From Planctomycetota bacterium (lineage in GTDB: Bacteria > Planctomycetota > Phycisphaerae > WQYP01), in the NCBI GenBank assembly GCA_021828925.1, contig JAJZCT010000261.1, forward strand, positions 1 through 5,582: a DNA stretch of 5,582 bases. Direction: 5' to 3'. Shown piece by piece: positions 1 through 5,582 of the stretch. The translations under genes were made by a program, and so were the position numbers. Numbering within the stretch: the stretch's first letter is position 1; each line of letters opens with the position of its first letter. Below the pieces are notes generated by a model that saw only the letters and a program-made list of their open reading frames with translations, made no database searches and was not told the DNA's origin.

Positions 1-378
1 GATTACATCTTTTCACCAGGTCATTTCTCCGATGGAACCATCCGCTTTCTTTGTCTCGCCGCGGCACTGCTACAGCCGGACCCGCCCAAAACCGTCGTGC
101 TTGATGAGCCGGAGTTGGGGCTCCATCCGGAGGCGTTGTCCATCTTCGGGGGATTGGTTCGCTCGGCTTCCGCAAGCACACAAATTATCCTCGCGACACA
201 ATCTCCGGTGCTTGTCAATGAATTTGAGCCTGAACAGATCATTACCGTTGACTTGGTCGACGGCGCAACGCAGTTCAACCGCCTCGACGCCGGAAAACTC
301 GCCGATTGGCTAAATGAATTCACCGTCGGCGAATTGTGGCAGAAGGGCACCATTCAGGGCGGGGTGAATCATGCTTGA
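1..378 (+). CDS. AAA_21 / SMC-RecF-like ABC ATPase, C-terminal part (5' end cut by window)
   Basis: Only the last 125 codons are present, read in frame 1 from base 1 to the TGA at 376-378. Three ABC-ATPase elements appear in the right order (fragment residue numbers): a signature-like FSDGTIRF at 9-16, Walker B TVVLDEPELGLHP at 31-43 with D35 and the catalytic-type E36, and a switch segment IILATQSP at 62-69 in which Gln stands where many ABC ATPases have His. The tail GELWQKGTIQGG (110-121) resembles the C-terminus of AAA_21-type ATPases that I associate with DUF4276 partners. Walker A and the start lie upstream of the window. By family, such cytosolic ATPases hydrolyse ATP to sense DNA or phage products and to control a partner nuclease (OLD, PARIS and AbiL-like systems). 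Here the partner is presumably the overlapping downstream gene. The ATPase call is firm; the defence role is inferred. Confidence 0.88.
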   Translation, partial: DYIFSPGHFSDGTIRFLCLAAALLQPDPPKTVVLDEPELGLHPEALSIFGGLVRSASASTQIILATQSPVLVNEFEPEQIITVDLVDGATQFNRLDAGKLADWLNEFTVGELWQKGTIQGGVNHA

Positions 379-1054
379 TATCCTTGTCGTTTGTGAGGGG
401 CAAACCGAACGCGAGTTCTGCCGTGAAGTCGTCGCGCCGTACTTGGCACCCAACGATATCGCATTGGCTGGAACATTGGTCGGCAAGCCGCAGCGAAAGC
501 GCGGTGGTGTTCGACCATGGCCCATATATCGCGCCGAACTTTTGCGCCTGGCCAAAGAACGTGCCGACCGCCACGTTGCGTTGCTGGTAGACTATTATGC
601 AATGCCGGATTCCTGGCCGGGCAGAGAGGACTCACGTTCCAAGCCTGCCTCACAGCGCGGAACCTACGTGGAGCATCAGTTGGAAGTTGCACTCCAAAGG
701 GAATTGCCGGGCCGATTTCACCCCTGCGTGCAACTGCATGAATTTGAAAGCCTGTTGTTCGTGGATGCCGATATTACGGCACTGAGTATTGCGGTAGCCG
801 GGCGCGTGGTAAACCATCAATATATCGCCCGGCAGATGAATGAGATCAGGGTCGAATGTAACGGATCAGTGGAAGAGATCAATGATTCTCCGGAAAAATC
901 GCCCTCGAAGCGGCTTGTCAAACTCATGCCGGGATATGATAAAGTTGCTTGGGGTGTTACCGCAGCGGCGGATATTTCGATTCCCGTACTCACCGCAGGC
1001 TGCCCGTGGCTCAACAGGTGGCTCAACAGAGTTGGAGGCCTGGTAAAAGATTGA
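371..1054 (+). CDS. DUF4276 family protein, putative Toprim-like effector of the upstream ATPase
   Basis: This is a complete 227-residue protein, a normal length for DUF4276 (PF14103). The ATG at 371 lies inside the end of the ATPase gene (8-base overlap) after a weak G-rich stretch, so translation is probably coupled. Recognisable family elements are: ILVVCEGQTEREF near the N-terminus (E9, G10, E13); LLVDYYAMPDSWPG at 71-84 (D74, D80); LHEFESLLFVD at 122-132; SPSKRL at 177-182; GYDKVAWG at 188-195; and the closing CPWLNRWLNRV. An early EG..E motif followed by a strand ending in Asp resembles the metal-binding layout of Toprim and OLD-type nucleases. Nuclease activity is therefore an inference; the family itself is formally of unknown function. 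No signal peptide or membrane segment is visible. The tight overlap suggests that ATPase and DUF4276 act as one two-component system. Confidence 0.87.
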   Translation: MLDILVVCEGQTEREFCREVVAPYLAPNDIALAGTLVGKPQRKRGGVRPWPIYRAELLRLAKERADRHVALLVDYYAMPDSWPGREDSRSKPASQRGTYVEHQLEVALQRELPGRFHPCVQLHEFESLLFVDADITALSIAVAGRVVNHQYIARQMNEIRVECNGSVEEINDSPEKSPSKRLVKLMPGYDKVAWGVTAAADISIPVLTAGCPWLNRWLNRVGGLVKD

Positions 1055-1070
1055 TAAATGCCAAGGGGAA

Positions 1071-1156
1071 CCGCCGCACGACGCTACGAAGTAATTCCCG
1101 TCCGAGAGGGCGTGCGTGCCGGGGCGGTTAAAGGCTTCGCGGCGTAGCGGCGGCGG
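1071..1156. repeat. Interrupted inverted repeat (about 16 pairs) able to fold into a long hairpin
   Basis: Three matching blocks face each other in nested order. CCGCCG (1071-1076) pairs with CGGCGG (1151-1156). CGCTACG (1082-1088) pairs with CGTAGCG (1143-1149). AAG (1089-1091) pairs with CTT (1135-1137), leaving a small bulge on the right arm. The central 43 bases (1092-1134) are G-rich and may fold locally. A second, alternative pairing is CTTCGC (1135-1140) with GCGAAG (1158-1163). No T-run follows, so this is not a classic intrinsic terminator. It may be a factor-dependent transcription end, a structured RNA or leftover mobile DNA. The pairing is seen in the sequence; the role is unknown. 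Confidence 0.45.
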
Positions 1157-1194
1157 AGCGAAGAAAACAGCCCACAGTCCCGCGCCCCACACAG

Positions 1195-1223
1195 GTGATA
1201 ACATCGAATAATCACGCTATGAT
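1195..1223 (+). promoter_or_regulatory. Candidate sigma70-type promoter for the cyclase-like gene
   Basis: The -10 box TATGAT at 1218-1223 matches five of six consensus bases. GTGATA at 1195-1200 matches four of six bases of the -35 box, and the spacer is exactly 17 bases. Transcription would start near 1230 and give a leader of about 40 bases before the ATG at 1269. Both boxes lie in the gap where a new unit is expected. The call rests on motif matching alone. Confidence 0.35.
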
Positions 1224-1254
1224 CCACCGACATGGGTTGAATACGGGATTCTGT

Positions 1255-1261
1255 TAAGGAG
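1255..1261 (+). promoter_or_regulatory. Shine-Dalgarno site of the cyclase-like gene
   Basis: TAAGGAG at 1255-1261 ends 7 bases before the ATG at 1269. It is the clearest ribosome binding site in the window and fixes the start of the cyclase-like gene. Confidence 0.7.
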
Positions 1262-1268
1262 TCTGCAC

Positions 1269-2321
1269 ATGCCTGAACAGCGAACCGGGGAGGAGTCTCC
1301 CCCGACGCCTACCGCCCCACAGCTCGCCGTGGGCGACCCTGCCGATTACGTGGTGCTGTTCTTGGACTTTATGGGACAGAAGGAGCACCTCAGTCGCTGG
1401 CGCAAATGTGCTGAGAGTGGATATCCCGGCGGGCAGAAACACTCTCCGCAGACCGGTAAGACTGGCTTGGACGAGGCGGTCCAGAAATCCGCAGAGGTAG
1501 TCGCCGCGCTCTTTAAGACAACACGCGACCATTTCCTCAAAAGTCTGATCTACGACGAACTGGCTACCCCGACCGATTTTCGACTTGCAAGTATTCAGTT
1601 TTCCGACACCGTGGTATTTTACGGAAAAATGGAGCCGAATGGCCATGTCGGAACCCGAGGCTTGTTTCTCATCTACAGTGCCTTGATAGCGGCGAGCAGC
1701 GTTACTCACAATTCATTCCTCTTGGATAGCCGAGTCCGCGGAGCTATCACAATTGGCCAGGCTGTCGATGGGATAACCGAGGTCGGCGACGCCGGGGAAG
1801 CCAGCAGCAGCACGAAGAAGGTCGCGCCTGCGGCGTCCGATAACTTCTTTTACGGCCCGGTATTGGAGCGTGCCCATTTTTTGGAAAGTCGCGTTGCCGA
1901 TTACCCAAGAATTCTAGTAGATTGCAGCGTGGTGAACTACCTGAATAATCTCCAATTAATGTCGCCCAATTGGCCAGAATTCGACAAAAACTACCGCGAC
2001 ATACTGGACAAATCCCTCAGGCTTGTACCGGGGGGCGTCGACGGTGACGAAGTCCAGGGACTGGACGGATTTCGCGTGCTGGATTGGGCTGGACGAAATT
2101 TCTTCGACGTAGCTAATCCCGAATGGAGGGAGTGGTTCGCCAAACATTTACCTGGTTTTATACAGAAGACTAAGGAGGCCCAATCCAACGCTTTGAAGCT
2201 ATATCTCGAAAAGGGCGATGATGAACAGTTTCGCGTGGCAGGAAAGCACGCCAGGCTGGCGCATTATCTCGAAGCCCGCCTGCCCATCTGGGAGGGTTGC
2301 CAGGCGTCCGGTGATCACTGA
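1269..2321 (+). CDS. Putative class III nucleotide cyclase-like protein (Pycsar PycC-like fold)
   Basis: This is a complete 350-residue soluble protein with a strong Shine-Dalgarno site 7 bases before its ATG. The first 25 residues are Pro- and Glu-rich and probably disordered. Then come VVLFLDFMG (28-36) with D33, IQFSDTVVFYG (109-119) with D113, RVRGAITIG (155-163), and FYGPVLERAHFLES (194-207) followed by YPRILVD (212-218). Two Asp-bearing strands, the second in a beta-hairpin, are the metal-binding layout of class III adenylate/guanylate cyclases. The RGAI..G / FGP...A..LE / PRI pattern is one I associate with cyclase-like proteins of phage defence, including the pyrimidine cyclases of Pycsar. 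Residues 166-192 form a polar, Ala/Ser-rich insertion, and 220-350 is a helical tail I do not recognise. Cyclase activity and substrate are inferred; the protein could also be an inactive homologue. No TM or TIR effector lies beside it; the methyltransferase gene follows after 46 bases. Confidence 0.6.
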   Translation: MPEQRTGEESPPTPTAPQLAVGDPADYVVLFLDFMGQKEHLSRWRKCAESGYPGGQKHSPQTGKTGLDEAVQKSAEVVAALFKTTRDHFLKSLIYDELATPTDFRLASIQFSDTVVFYGKMEPNGHVGTRGLFLIYSALIAASSVTHNSFLLDSRVRGAITIGQAVDGITEVGDAGEASSSTKKVAPAASDNFFYGPVLERAHFLESRVADYPRILVDCSVVNYLNNLQLMSPNWPEFDKNYRDILDKSLRLVPGGVDGDEVQGLDGFRVLDWAGRNFFDVANPEWREWFAKHLPGFIQKTKEAQSNALKLYLEKGDDEQFRVAGKHARLAHYLEARLPIWEGCQASGDH

Positions 2322-2333
2322 CAATAGGAATTT

Positions 2334-2354
2334 CGGGTGGCGCGACGCCGCCCG
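2334..2354 (+). promoter_or_regulatory. Strong GC hairpin in the leader of the methyltransferase gene
   Basis: The left arm CGGGTGGCG (2334-2342) pairs with CGCCGCCCG (2346-2354) across a three-base CGA loop. That gives nine pairs including one G-T wobble. It lies between the stop of the cyclase-like gene and the ATG at 2368, and the bases after it are A-rich rather than T-rich, so it is not a simple plus-strand intrinsic terminator. It may reduce read-through or translation of the methyltransferase, or protect the message end after processing. The structure is seen; the role is inferred. Confidence 0.45.
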
Positions 2355-2367
2355 CGGGAAAAATATT

Positions 2368-5160
2368 ATGGCCAAAAAGAAATCATCCGCTTCCGCCCTT
2401 ACCCCCATCGCTTCCGTCAAGCATAAGGACACGCGGAAAAATATCCCCACGGAGGAACTGCGTGATTTTGTGGTCGCTGATGAGCAATCGCCCAAATCGG
2501 TGCTTTACCCGCGTAATCCGGAACTTGATCCGCAACTGGTCTGGCAGGGCAAAGACCAGCAGGATGCCAAACCGCTGGAAATACCGGTCGTTCCTATTTA
2601 CATTCAGGAGAAAATTCATCCGCAGGCCATTATTGAAGACTTCCGGCGCAGCGTCGAAAAGGATGTGAAAAAAAACTCCGACGATTTAGGCGGCCTGTTT
2701 GCCGATTTCAACGGCCTGCCCGCGGACTTTGACCAGAGAGTTGATTTTTATCACCATGATGGGCACTGGTCCAACCGCATGATTCTGGGCGATTCATTGA
2801 TGGTGATGAGTTCTCTGGCGGAAAAGGAGGGCCTCAAGGGCAAGGTCCAGATGATCTATTTTGATCCGCCCTACGGAATAAAATTCGGTTCCAATTGGCA
2901 GGTCTCCACCCGCAAGCGCGACGTGAAGGATGGCAAAGCGGAAGATATGGTGCGCCAGCCCGAACAGATCAAAGCCTTTCGCGATACCTATGAACTTGGT
3001 ATCCATTCCTATCTGGCCTATCTGCGCGACCGCTTGGTAACCGCCCGTGAACTGCTGACCGAAAGCGGCAGCATTTTTCTGCAGATCGGCGATCAGAATG
3101 TGCATCTCGTGCGGTGTATTTTGGACGAGGTATTTGGGGCGGAGAATTTTGTCACCGACATAGCATATGCCAAGACTACCGGATTTTCCGGGCTCTACCT
3201 GTCATCCGTGTGCGATTATATTCTTTGGTATGGTAAAAGCCGAGATAGCCTCAAATACCACGCCCTTTACCGAGAGAAATCAGCCGGTGAGGAGGGCGCG
3301 GCAAAATACCGCGAGGCCTCATCAATCAGCTCCCTTGCCAGCCTGCCGATTGCGCATTCCGTGCTTGCAACGACCGATCAGGTTACTTCCCAGGGTGCTA
3401 CGGCTGCGGCAGATGGGAGCCTGTCCTTCGCGGGCCGGAATTGGGCACCTCCGGCAGGCTTACATTGGAAAACAACAGTGCGTGGAATGGAGCGACTTGG
3501 TGCCTGTAGCCGTTTGGTGGTGGAGGGAGAATCTCTTAGGTTCGTTCGCCTCATTTCAGACTTCCCCGTGTTTCCGATAACGAACGTATGGCTCGACATC
3601 GGCGGTGTGCAAAGCCGGACCGACCCGAAGGTGTACGTTGTCCAAACTGCGGTCGAGGCGGTAAAACGTTGCCTCCTCATGACCACCGACCCCGGCGATC
3701 TGGTGCTTGATCCCACCTGCGGCAGCGGTACCACCGCTTATGTCGCCGAACAATGGGGCCGCCGCTGGATCACTACTGATACCAGCCGCGTCGCCCTGAC
3801 GCTGGCCCGCACCCGCATCATGTCTGCGCGTTATCCCTATTACATTCTGGCTGATTCGCCCGAAGGCATTGCCAAAGAGGCGGAAGTAGCCGGAAAATTT
3901 CCGCCATCGCCATTACCAAAAACCGATGGCGACCCGCGCAAGGGATTTGTCTATAAGCGCGTGCCGCATGTCACACTCAAAGCCATTGCCAACAATGAAG
4001 ACATTGATGTGATTCATGCCAAATGGCAGCAGCAGTTGGAACCGCTGAGGGCCAAACTCAACACTGCACTGAAACAAAAATGGGAAGAATGGGAAATTCC
4101 GCGGTCCGCCGATGACAAATGGCCCGCCGAGGCCAAAAAGATACACAGCCAATGGTGGGAACTTCGCCGTGAACGCCAGAAGGAAATCGACGCCTCCATC
4201 GCCCGCAAGGCGGATATGGAAACGCTGTATGACCAGCCTTATGAAGAAAATAAAAAAGTCCGCGTCAGCGGCCCGTTTACGGTGGAAAGCCTTTCTCCGC
4301 ATCGCACCATCAGTGTGCGGGAAAAAGTGAAGCAGGCCACCGTGCCCAATGAATATGGCAACACCCTGCGCGTATTGGGCACTGATAAATTCGGACTTAT
4401 GATTCTTGATAGTCTGCGCACCGCCGGCGTGCAGAACACCCGCAAGGCCGAGCGGCTTAAATTTGATTCTCTGGCCCCTTACGCCGGGCAATGGATTCAC
4501 GGCGAGGGCAAATACACCGATGCCGACGGCAAGGAAAAGCGGGCGGCAATCTGCATCGGGCCGGAGCACGGCACGGTCGGCCCGGAACTCATCAAAGAGG
4601 CCGCCAAGGAGGCGGTACAGGGAGTCGGGTTTGACCTGCTGATTATCTGCGGTTTTGCTTTTGATCCGCACGTCAGCGAGGAATCCAAACGCTATGGCAA
4701 ATTGATGGTTCTGCCCACCCGCATCAACCCCGATCTGGCCATGGGGGATTTACTGAAAAAAACCGGAGCGGGCAATTTGTTCATGGTTTTCGGCGAACCG
4801 GATATGGCCATTGAAAAAACCCCCGCCGGGCAGATTTGCGTTGAACTCAAGGGCCTGGATGTATACGACCCGACCACCGGCGAAATCCGTCCCAGCAGCA
4901 CCGATGACATTGCCTGCTGGTTTATTGACACCAATTACAACGGCGAAAGTTTCTTTGTCCGCCACGCCTATTTCACCGGTGCCGGTGAACCGTATGAAAA
5001 ATTAAAACGCGCCCTGCGTGCCGAAGTTGACGAAACCGCCTGGGCTGCGTTGTATTCCACACGCAGCCGCCCCTTTGATAAGCCGGCCACCGGGAAAATT
5101 GCCATCAAAGTTATCAACCACTACGGCGACGAAGTGCTGAAAGTGTGCACTGTGGCGTGA
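2368..5160 (+). CDS. Type III Mod-like site-specific DNA methyltransferase (beta class, likely N6-adenine)
   Basis: A 930-residue protein that would transfer a methyl group from S-adenosylmethionine to a base, most likely adenine, at a specific DNA site. Motif IV, IYFDPPYG (163-170), precedes the SAM-binding motif I, LDPTCGSGTT (447-456). That order defines beta-class enzymes such as Type III Mod subunits. Residues 262-435 between them are the expected target-recognition region and differ in codon use from both flanks. Residues 550-620 are charged and helical. They are followed by VRVSGPFTVESLSPHR (631-646), a pattern I know from long Mod-like proteins, and by an unassigned C-terminal domain with DLLIICGFAFDPH (756-768). 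Classical Mod proteins are shorter, about 550-680 residues. The ATG at 2368 is preferred over in-frame 2218 because the extra 50 residues would overlap the cyclase-like gene and read like a shadow of it. The ribosome site is weak (GGGAA at 2356-2360). No Res partner is in the window. Confidence 0.9.
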   Translation: MAKKKSSASALTPIASVKHKDTRKNIPTEELRDFVVADEQSPKSVLYPRNPELDPQLVWQGKDQQDAKPLEIPVVPIYIQEKIHPQAIIEDFRRSVEKDVKKNSDDLGGLFADFNGLPADFDQRVDFYHHDGHWSNRMILGDSLMVMSSLAEKEGLKGKVQMIYFDPPYGIKFGSNWQVSTRKRDVKDGKAEDMVRQPEQIKAFRDTYELGIHSYLAYLRDRLVTARELLTESGSIFLQIGDQNVHLVRCILDEVFGAENFVTDIAYAKTTGFSGLYLSSVCDYILWYGKSRDSLKYHALYREKSAGEEGAAKYREASSISSLASLPIAHSVLATTDQVTSQGATAAADGSLSFAGRNWAPPAGLHWKTTVRGMERLGACSRLVVEGESLRFVRLISDFPVFPITNVWLDIGGVQSRTDPKVYVVQTAVEAVKRCLLMTTDPGDLVLDPTCGSGTTAYVAEQWGRRWITTDTSRVALTLARTRIMSARYPYYILADSPEGIAKEAEVAGKFPPSPLPKTDGDPRKGFVYKRVPHVTLKAIANNEDIDVIHAKWQQQLEPLRAKLNTALKQKWEEWEIPRSADDKWPAEAKKIHSQWWELRRERQKEIDASIARKADMETLYDQPYEENKKVRVSGPFTVESLSPHRTISVREKVKQATVPNEYGNTLRVLGTDKFGLMILDSLRTAGVQNTRKAERLKFDSLAPYAGQWIHGEGKYTDADGKEKRAAICIGPEHGTVGPELIKEAAKEAVQGVGFDLLIICGFAFDPHVSEESKRYGKLMVLPTRINPDLAMGDLLKKTGAGNLFMVFGEPDMAIEKTPAGQICVELKGLDVYDPTTGEIRPSSTDDIACWFIDTNYNGESFFVRHAYFTGAGEPYEKLKRALRAEVDETAWAALYSTRSRPFDKPATGKIAIKVINHYGDEVLKVCTVA

Positions 5161-5182
5161 AGTCCAGGATGGTGCCGTATCG

Positions 5183-5203
5183 TGCCTCCGAAACACGGGG
5201 GCA
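5183..5203 (+). terminator. Candidate terminator hairpin after the methyltransferase gene
   Basis: TGCCTCCG (5183-5190) pairs with CGGGGGCA (5196-5203) over the loop AAACA, giving eight pairs with one G-T wobble. It begins 23 bases after the stop codon, where a transcript end is expected. There is no T-run after it, so if it ends transcription it probably needs a factor or serves mainly as a stabilising 3' stem. Confidence 0.35.
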
Positions 5204-5250
5204 TCGGGGAATACAGCAGTGCAGTGATCGTAACGCGCGCCTGTCGAATG

Positions 5251-5582
5251 TTATACCGAAGCAGAAATGTCACGTGCGTGGTTTCCCCAGCGCCGTGGGG
5301 CGCCGCTTGGTTGTTGAAATTTTCCTCCGTGACATCGTGGTGGGTTAACGGGGTGTGTCAACAATCGCCGTGATGCGGGAACATCACGGTTGTCCGTGGA
5401 ACGGCGTGTGGTGGCCAAACGCGAAACGGGATCGCCAATATTCGATGTTCGCCGCTCCGGGCGGATGGTGTCGTATGGTTGGACGTTATTTCGCATCCAA
5501 CTCGACGCTTCCGCGATCGAGCTATTGGGTATCCAATACGATTGCCGGGTGCGTTCAAAAGTGCCATCGGGTTGCTGGATCA
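5251..5582 (-). CDS. Possible 3' part of an unrecognised convergent gene (enters from right edge)
   Basis: On the minus strand a frame stays open from the right edge of the window to a TAA at 5251-5253, about 110 codons. The first part has a fairly protein-like composition (for example QPDGTFERTRQSYWIPN, then RRTSNIGDPVSRLATT). The last 35 residues, rich in Pro, Arg and His, look less convincing. I recognise no family, catalytic motif or membrane segment. A convergent gene would fit the absence of a plus-strand partner after the methyltransferase. Plus-strand frames over the same bases are also open, so this may be chance. Confidence 0.2.
   Translation of the reverse strand, partial: IQQPDGTFERTRQSYWIPNSSIAEASSWMRNNVQPYDTIRPERRTSNIGDPVSRLATTRRSTDNRDVPASRRLLTHPVNPPRCHGGKFQQPSGAPRRWGNHARDISASV
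5368..5389. repeat. Perfect 8-bp inverted repeat with six-base loop
   Basis: CCGTGATG (5368-5375) and CATCACGG (5382-5389) are exact reverse complements around CGGGAA. CAA (5362-5364) and TTG (5390-5392) add three more pairs beyond a short bulge. There is no T-run on the plus strand. It could be an operator, a transcript-end stem between convergent genes or a recombination-site remnant. Only the symmetry is certain. Confidence 0.45.

Larger units (their letters stand above)
1055..1268. other. Intergenic region between the two putative operons
   Basis: This 214-base stretch has no convincing gene: the short frames across it have no good start signal and no recognisable protein pattern. It contains the interrupted inverted repeat at 1071-1156, a candidate promoter at 1195-1223 and the Shine-Dalgarno sequence of the next gene. 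It most likely ends the ATPase/DUF4276 unit and starts the cyclase/methyltransferase unit. Confidence 0.6.
5161..5582. other. Region downstream of the methyltransferase with no firm gene
   Basis: These 422 bases carry no recognisable protein, RNA gene or mobile element. Near the right edge several frames are open on both strands, which is common in GC-rich DNA and does not by itself show coding. The items that can be pointed to are the hairpins at 5183-5203 and 5368-5389 and an open minus-strand frame running in from the right edge. No Type III Res subunit begins here. Confidence 0.5.

Noticed and set aside
1120..1165. Integron attC-type recombination site
   Set aside because: There is a GTTAAAG-like core, but it does not fit the GTTRRRY consensus and no matching RYYYAAC partner closes the structure; no integrase or cassette array is visible.
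1254..1709. 151-codon open frame on the minus strand
   Set aside because: It is antisense to the cyclase-like gene, which has a clear Shine-Dalgarno site and family motifs; the antisense product has no recognisable pattern.
2218..2367. Upstream ATG at 2218 giving the methyltransferase 50 extra residues
   Set aside because: It would overlap the cyclase-like gene by 104 bases, and the added residues have no family look. The ATG at 2368 begins a typical Lys-rich N-terminus just after the intergenic gap.
2364..2369. TATTAT as a -10 box for the methyltransferase gene
   Set aside because: It overlaps the start codon itself, so a transcript from it would lack the ribosome site, and no -35-like box lies at the right distance.
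3913..4671. 252-codon open frame on the minus strand
   Set aside because: It lies wholly inside the methyltransferase gene opposite a well-supported frame; its Phe- and Ile-rich runs are reverse complements of Lys, Glu and Asn codons, and no protein family is recognisable.
5400..5582. Possible degraded formylglycine-generating-enzyme-like (SUMF1) C-terminus in plus frames
   Set aside because: Short pieces such as RDRAIGYPIRL faintly resemble the end of that domain, but several frameshifts would be needed and the conserved Gly-Gly-Ser-Trp and Gly-Phe-Arg motifs are not intact.
1..5582. CRISPR array, tRNA or rRNA
   Set aside because: No regularly spaced direct repeats, no tRNA-like cloverleaf with a T-arm motif and no rRNA-like stretch were found on reading either strand.

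Overview
The window looks like part of a bacterial defence island. Base composition is moderately GC-rich and genes are tightly packed. All four genes that can be supported lie on the plus strand and are chromosomal or plasmid accessory genes; no housekeeping gene, RNA gene, CRISPR array or transposase was seen. The sequence does not allow a confident taxonomic call. Mixed codon use, both between genes and inside one gene, fits a horizontally assembled region of a Gram-negative or environmental bacterium.

Layout. Positions 1-378 hold the last 125 codons of an ABC/AAA_21-type (SMC/RecF/OLD-like) ATPase. It overlaps by 8 bases a complete DUF4276 protein (371-1054), so the two form a translationally coupled pair of the ATPase-plus-Toprim-like-effector kind seen in anti-phage systems. 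A 214-base gap (1055-1268) follows. It contains a large interrupted inverted repeat and a reasonable promoter, and it probably starts a second transcription unit. That unit holds a 350-residue protein with the two-aspartate layout of a class III nucleotide cyclase (1269-2321), the kind of fold used by Pycsar pyrimidine cyclases. After 46 bases that include a strong GC hairpin comes a 930-residue Type III Mod-like beta-class DNA methyltransferase (2368-5160). The last 422 bases contain two more hairpins and a possible end of an unrecognised convergent gene; nothing there is firmly identified.

How the parts may work together. The ATPase/DUF4276 pair is plausibly an abortive-infection-type module. 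The methyltransferase is plausibly the modification half of a restriction system whose restriction (Res) subunit is not in the window. The cyclase-like protein has no recognisable Pycsar effector (TM or TIR protein) beside it and is co-oriented and closely spaced with the methyltransferase. That pairing is the most unusual feature of the window. The central target-recognition part of the methyltransferase has a sharply different glutamate codon preference from the rest of the gene, which points to a past domain swap.
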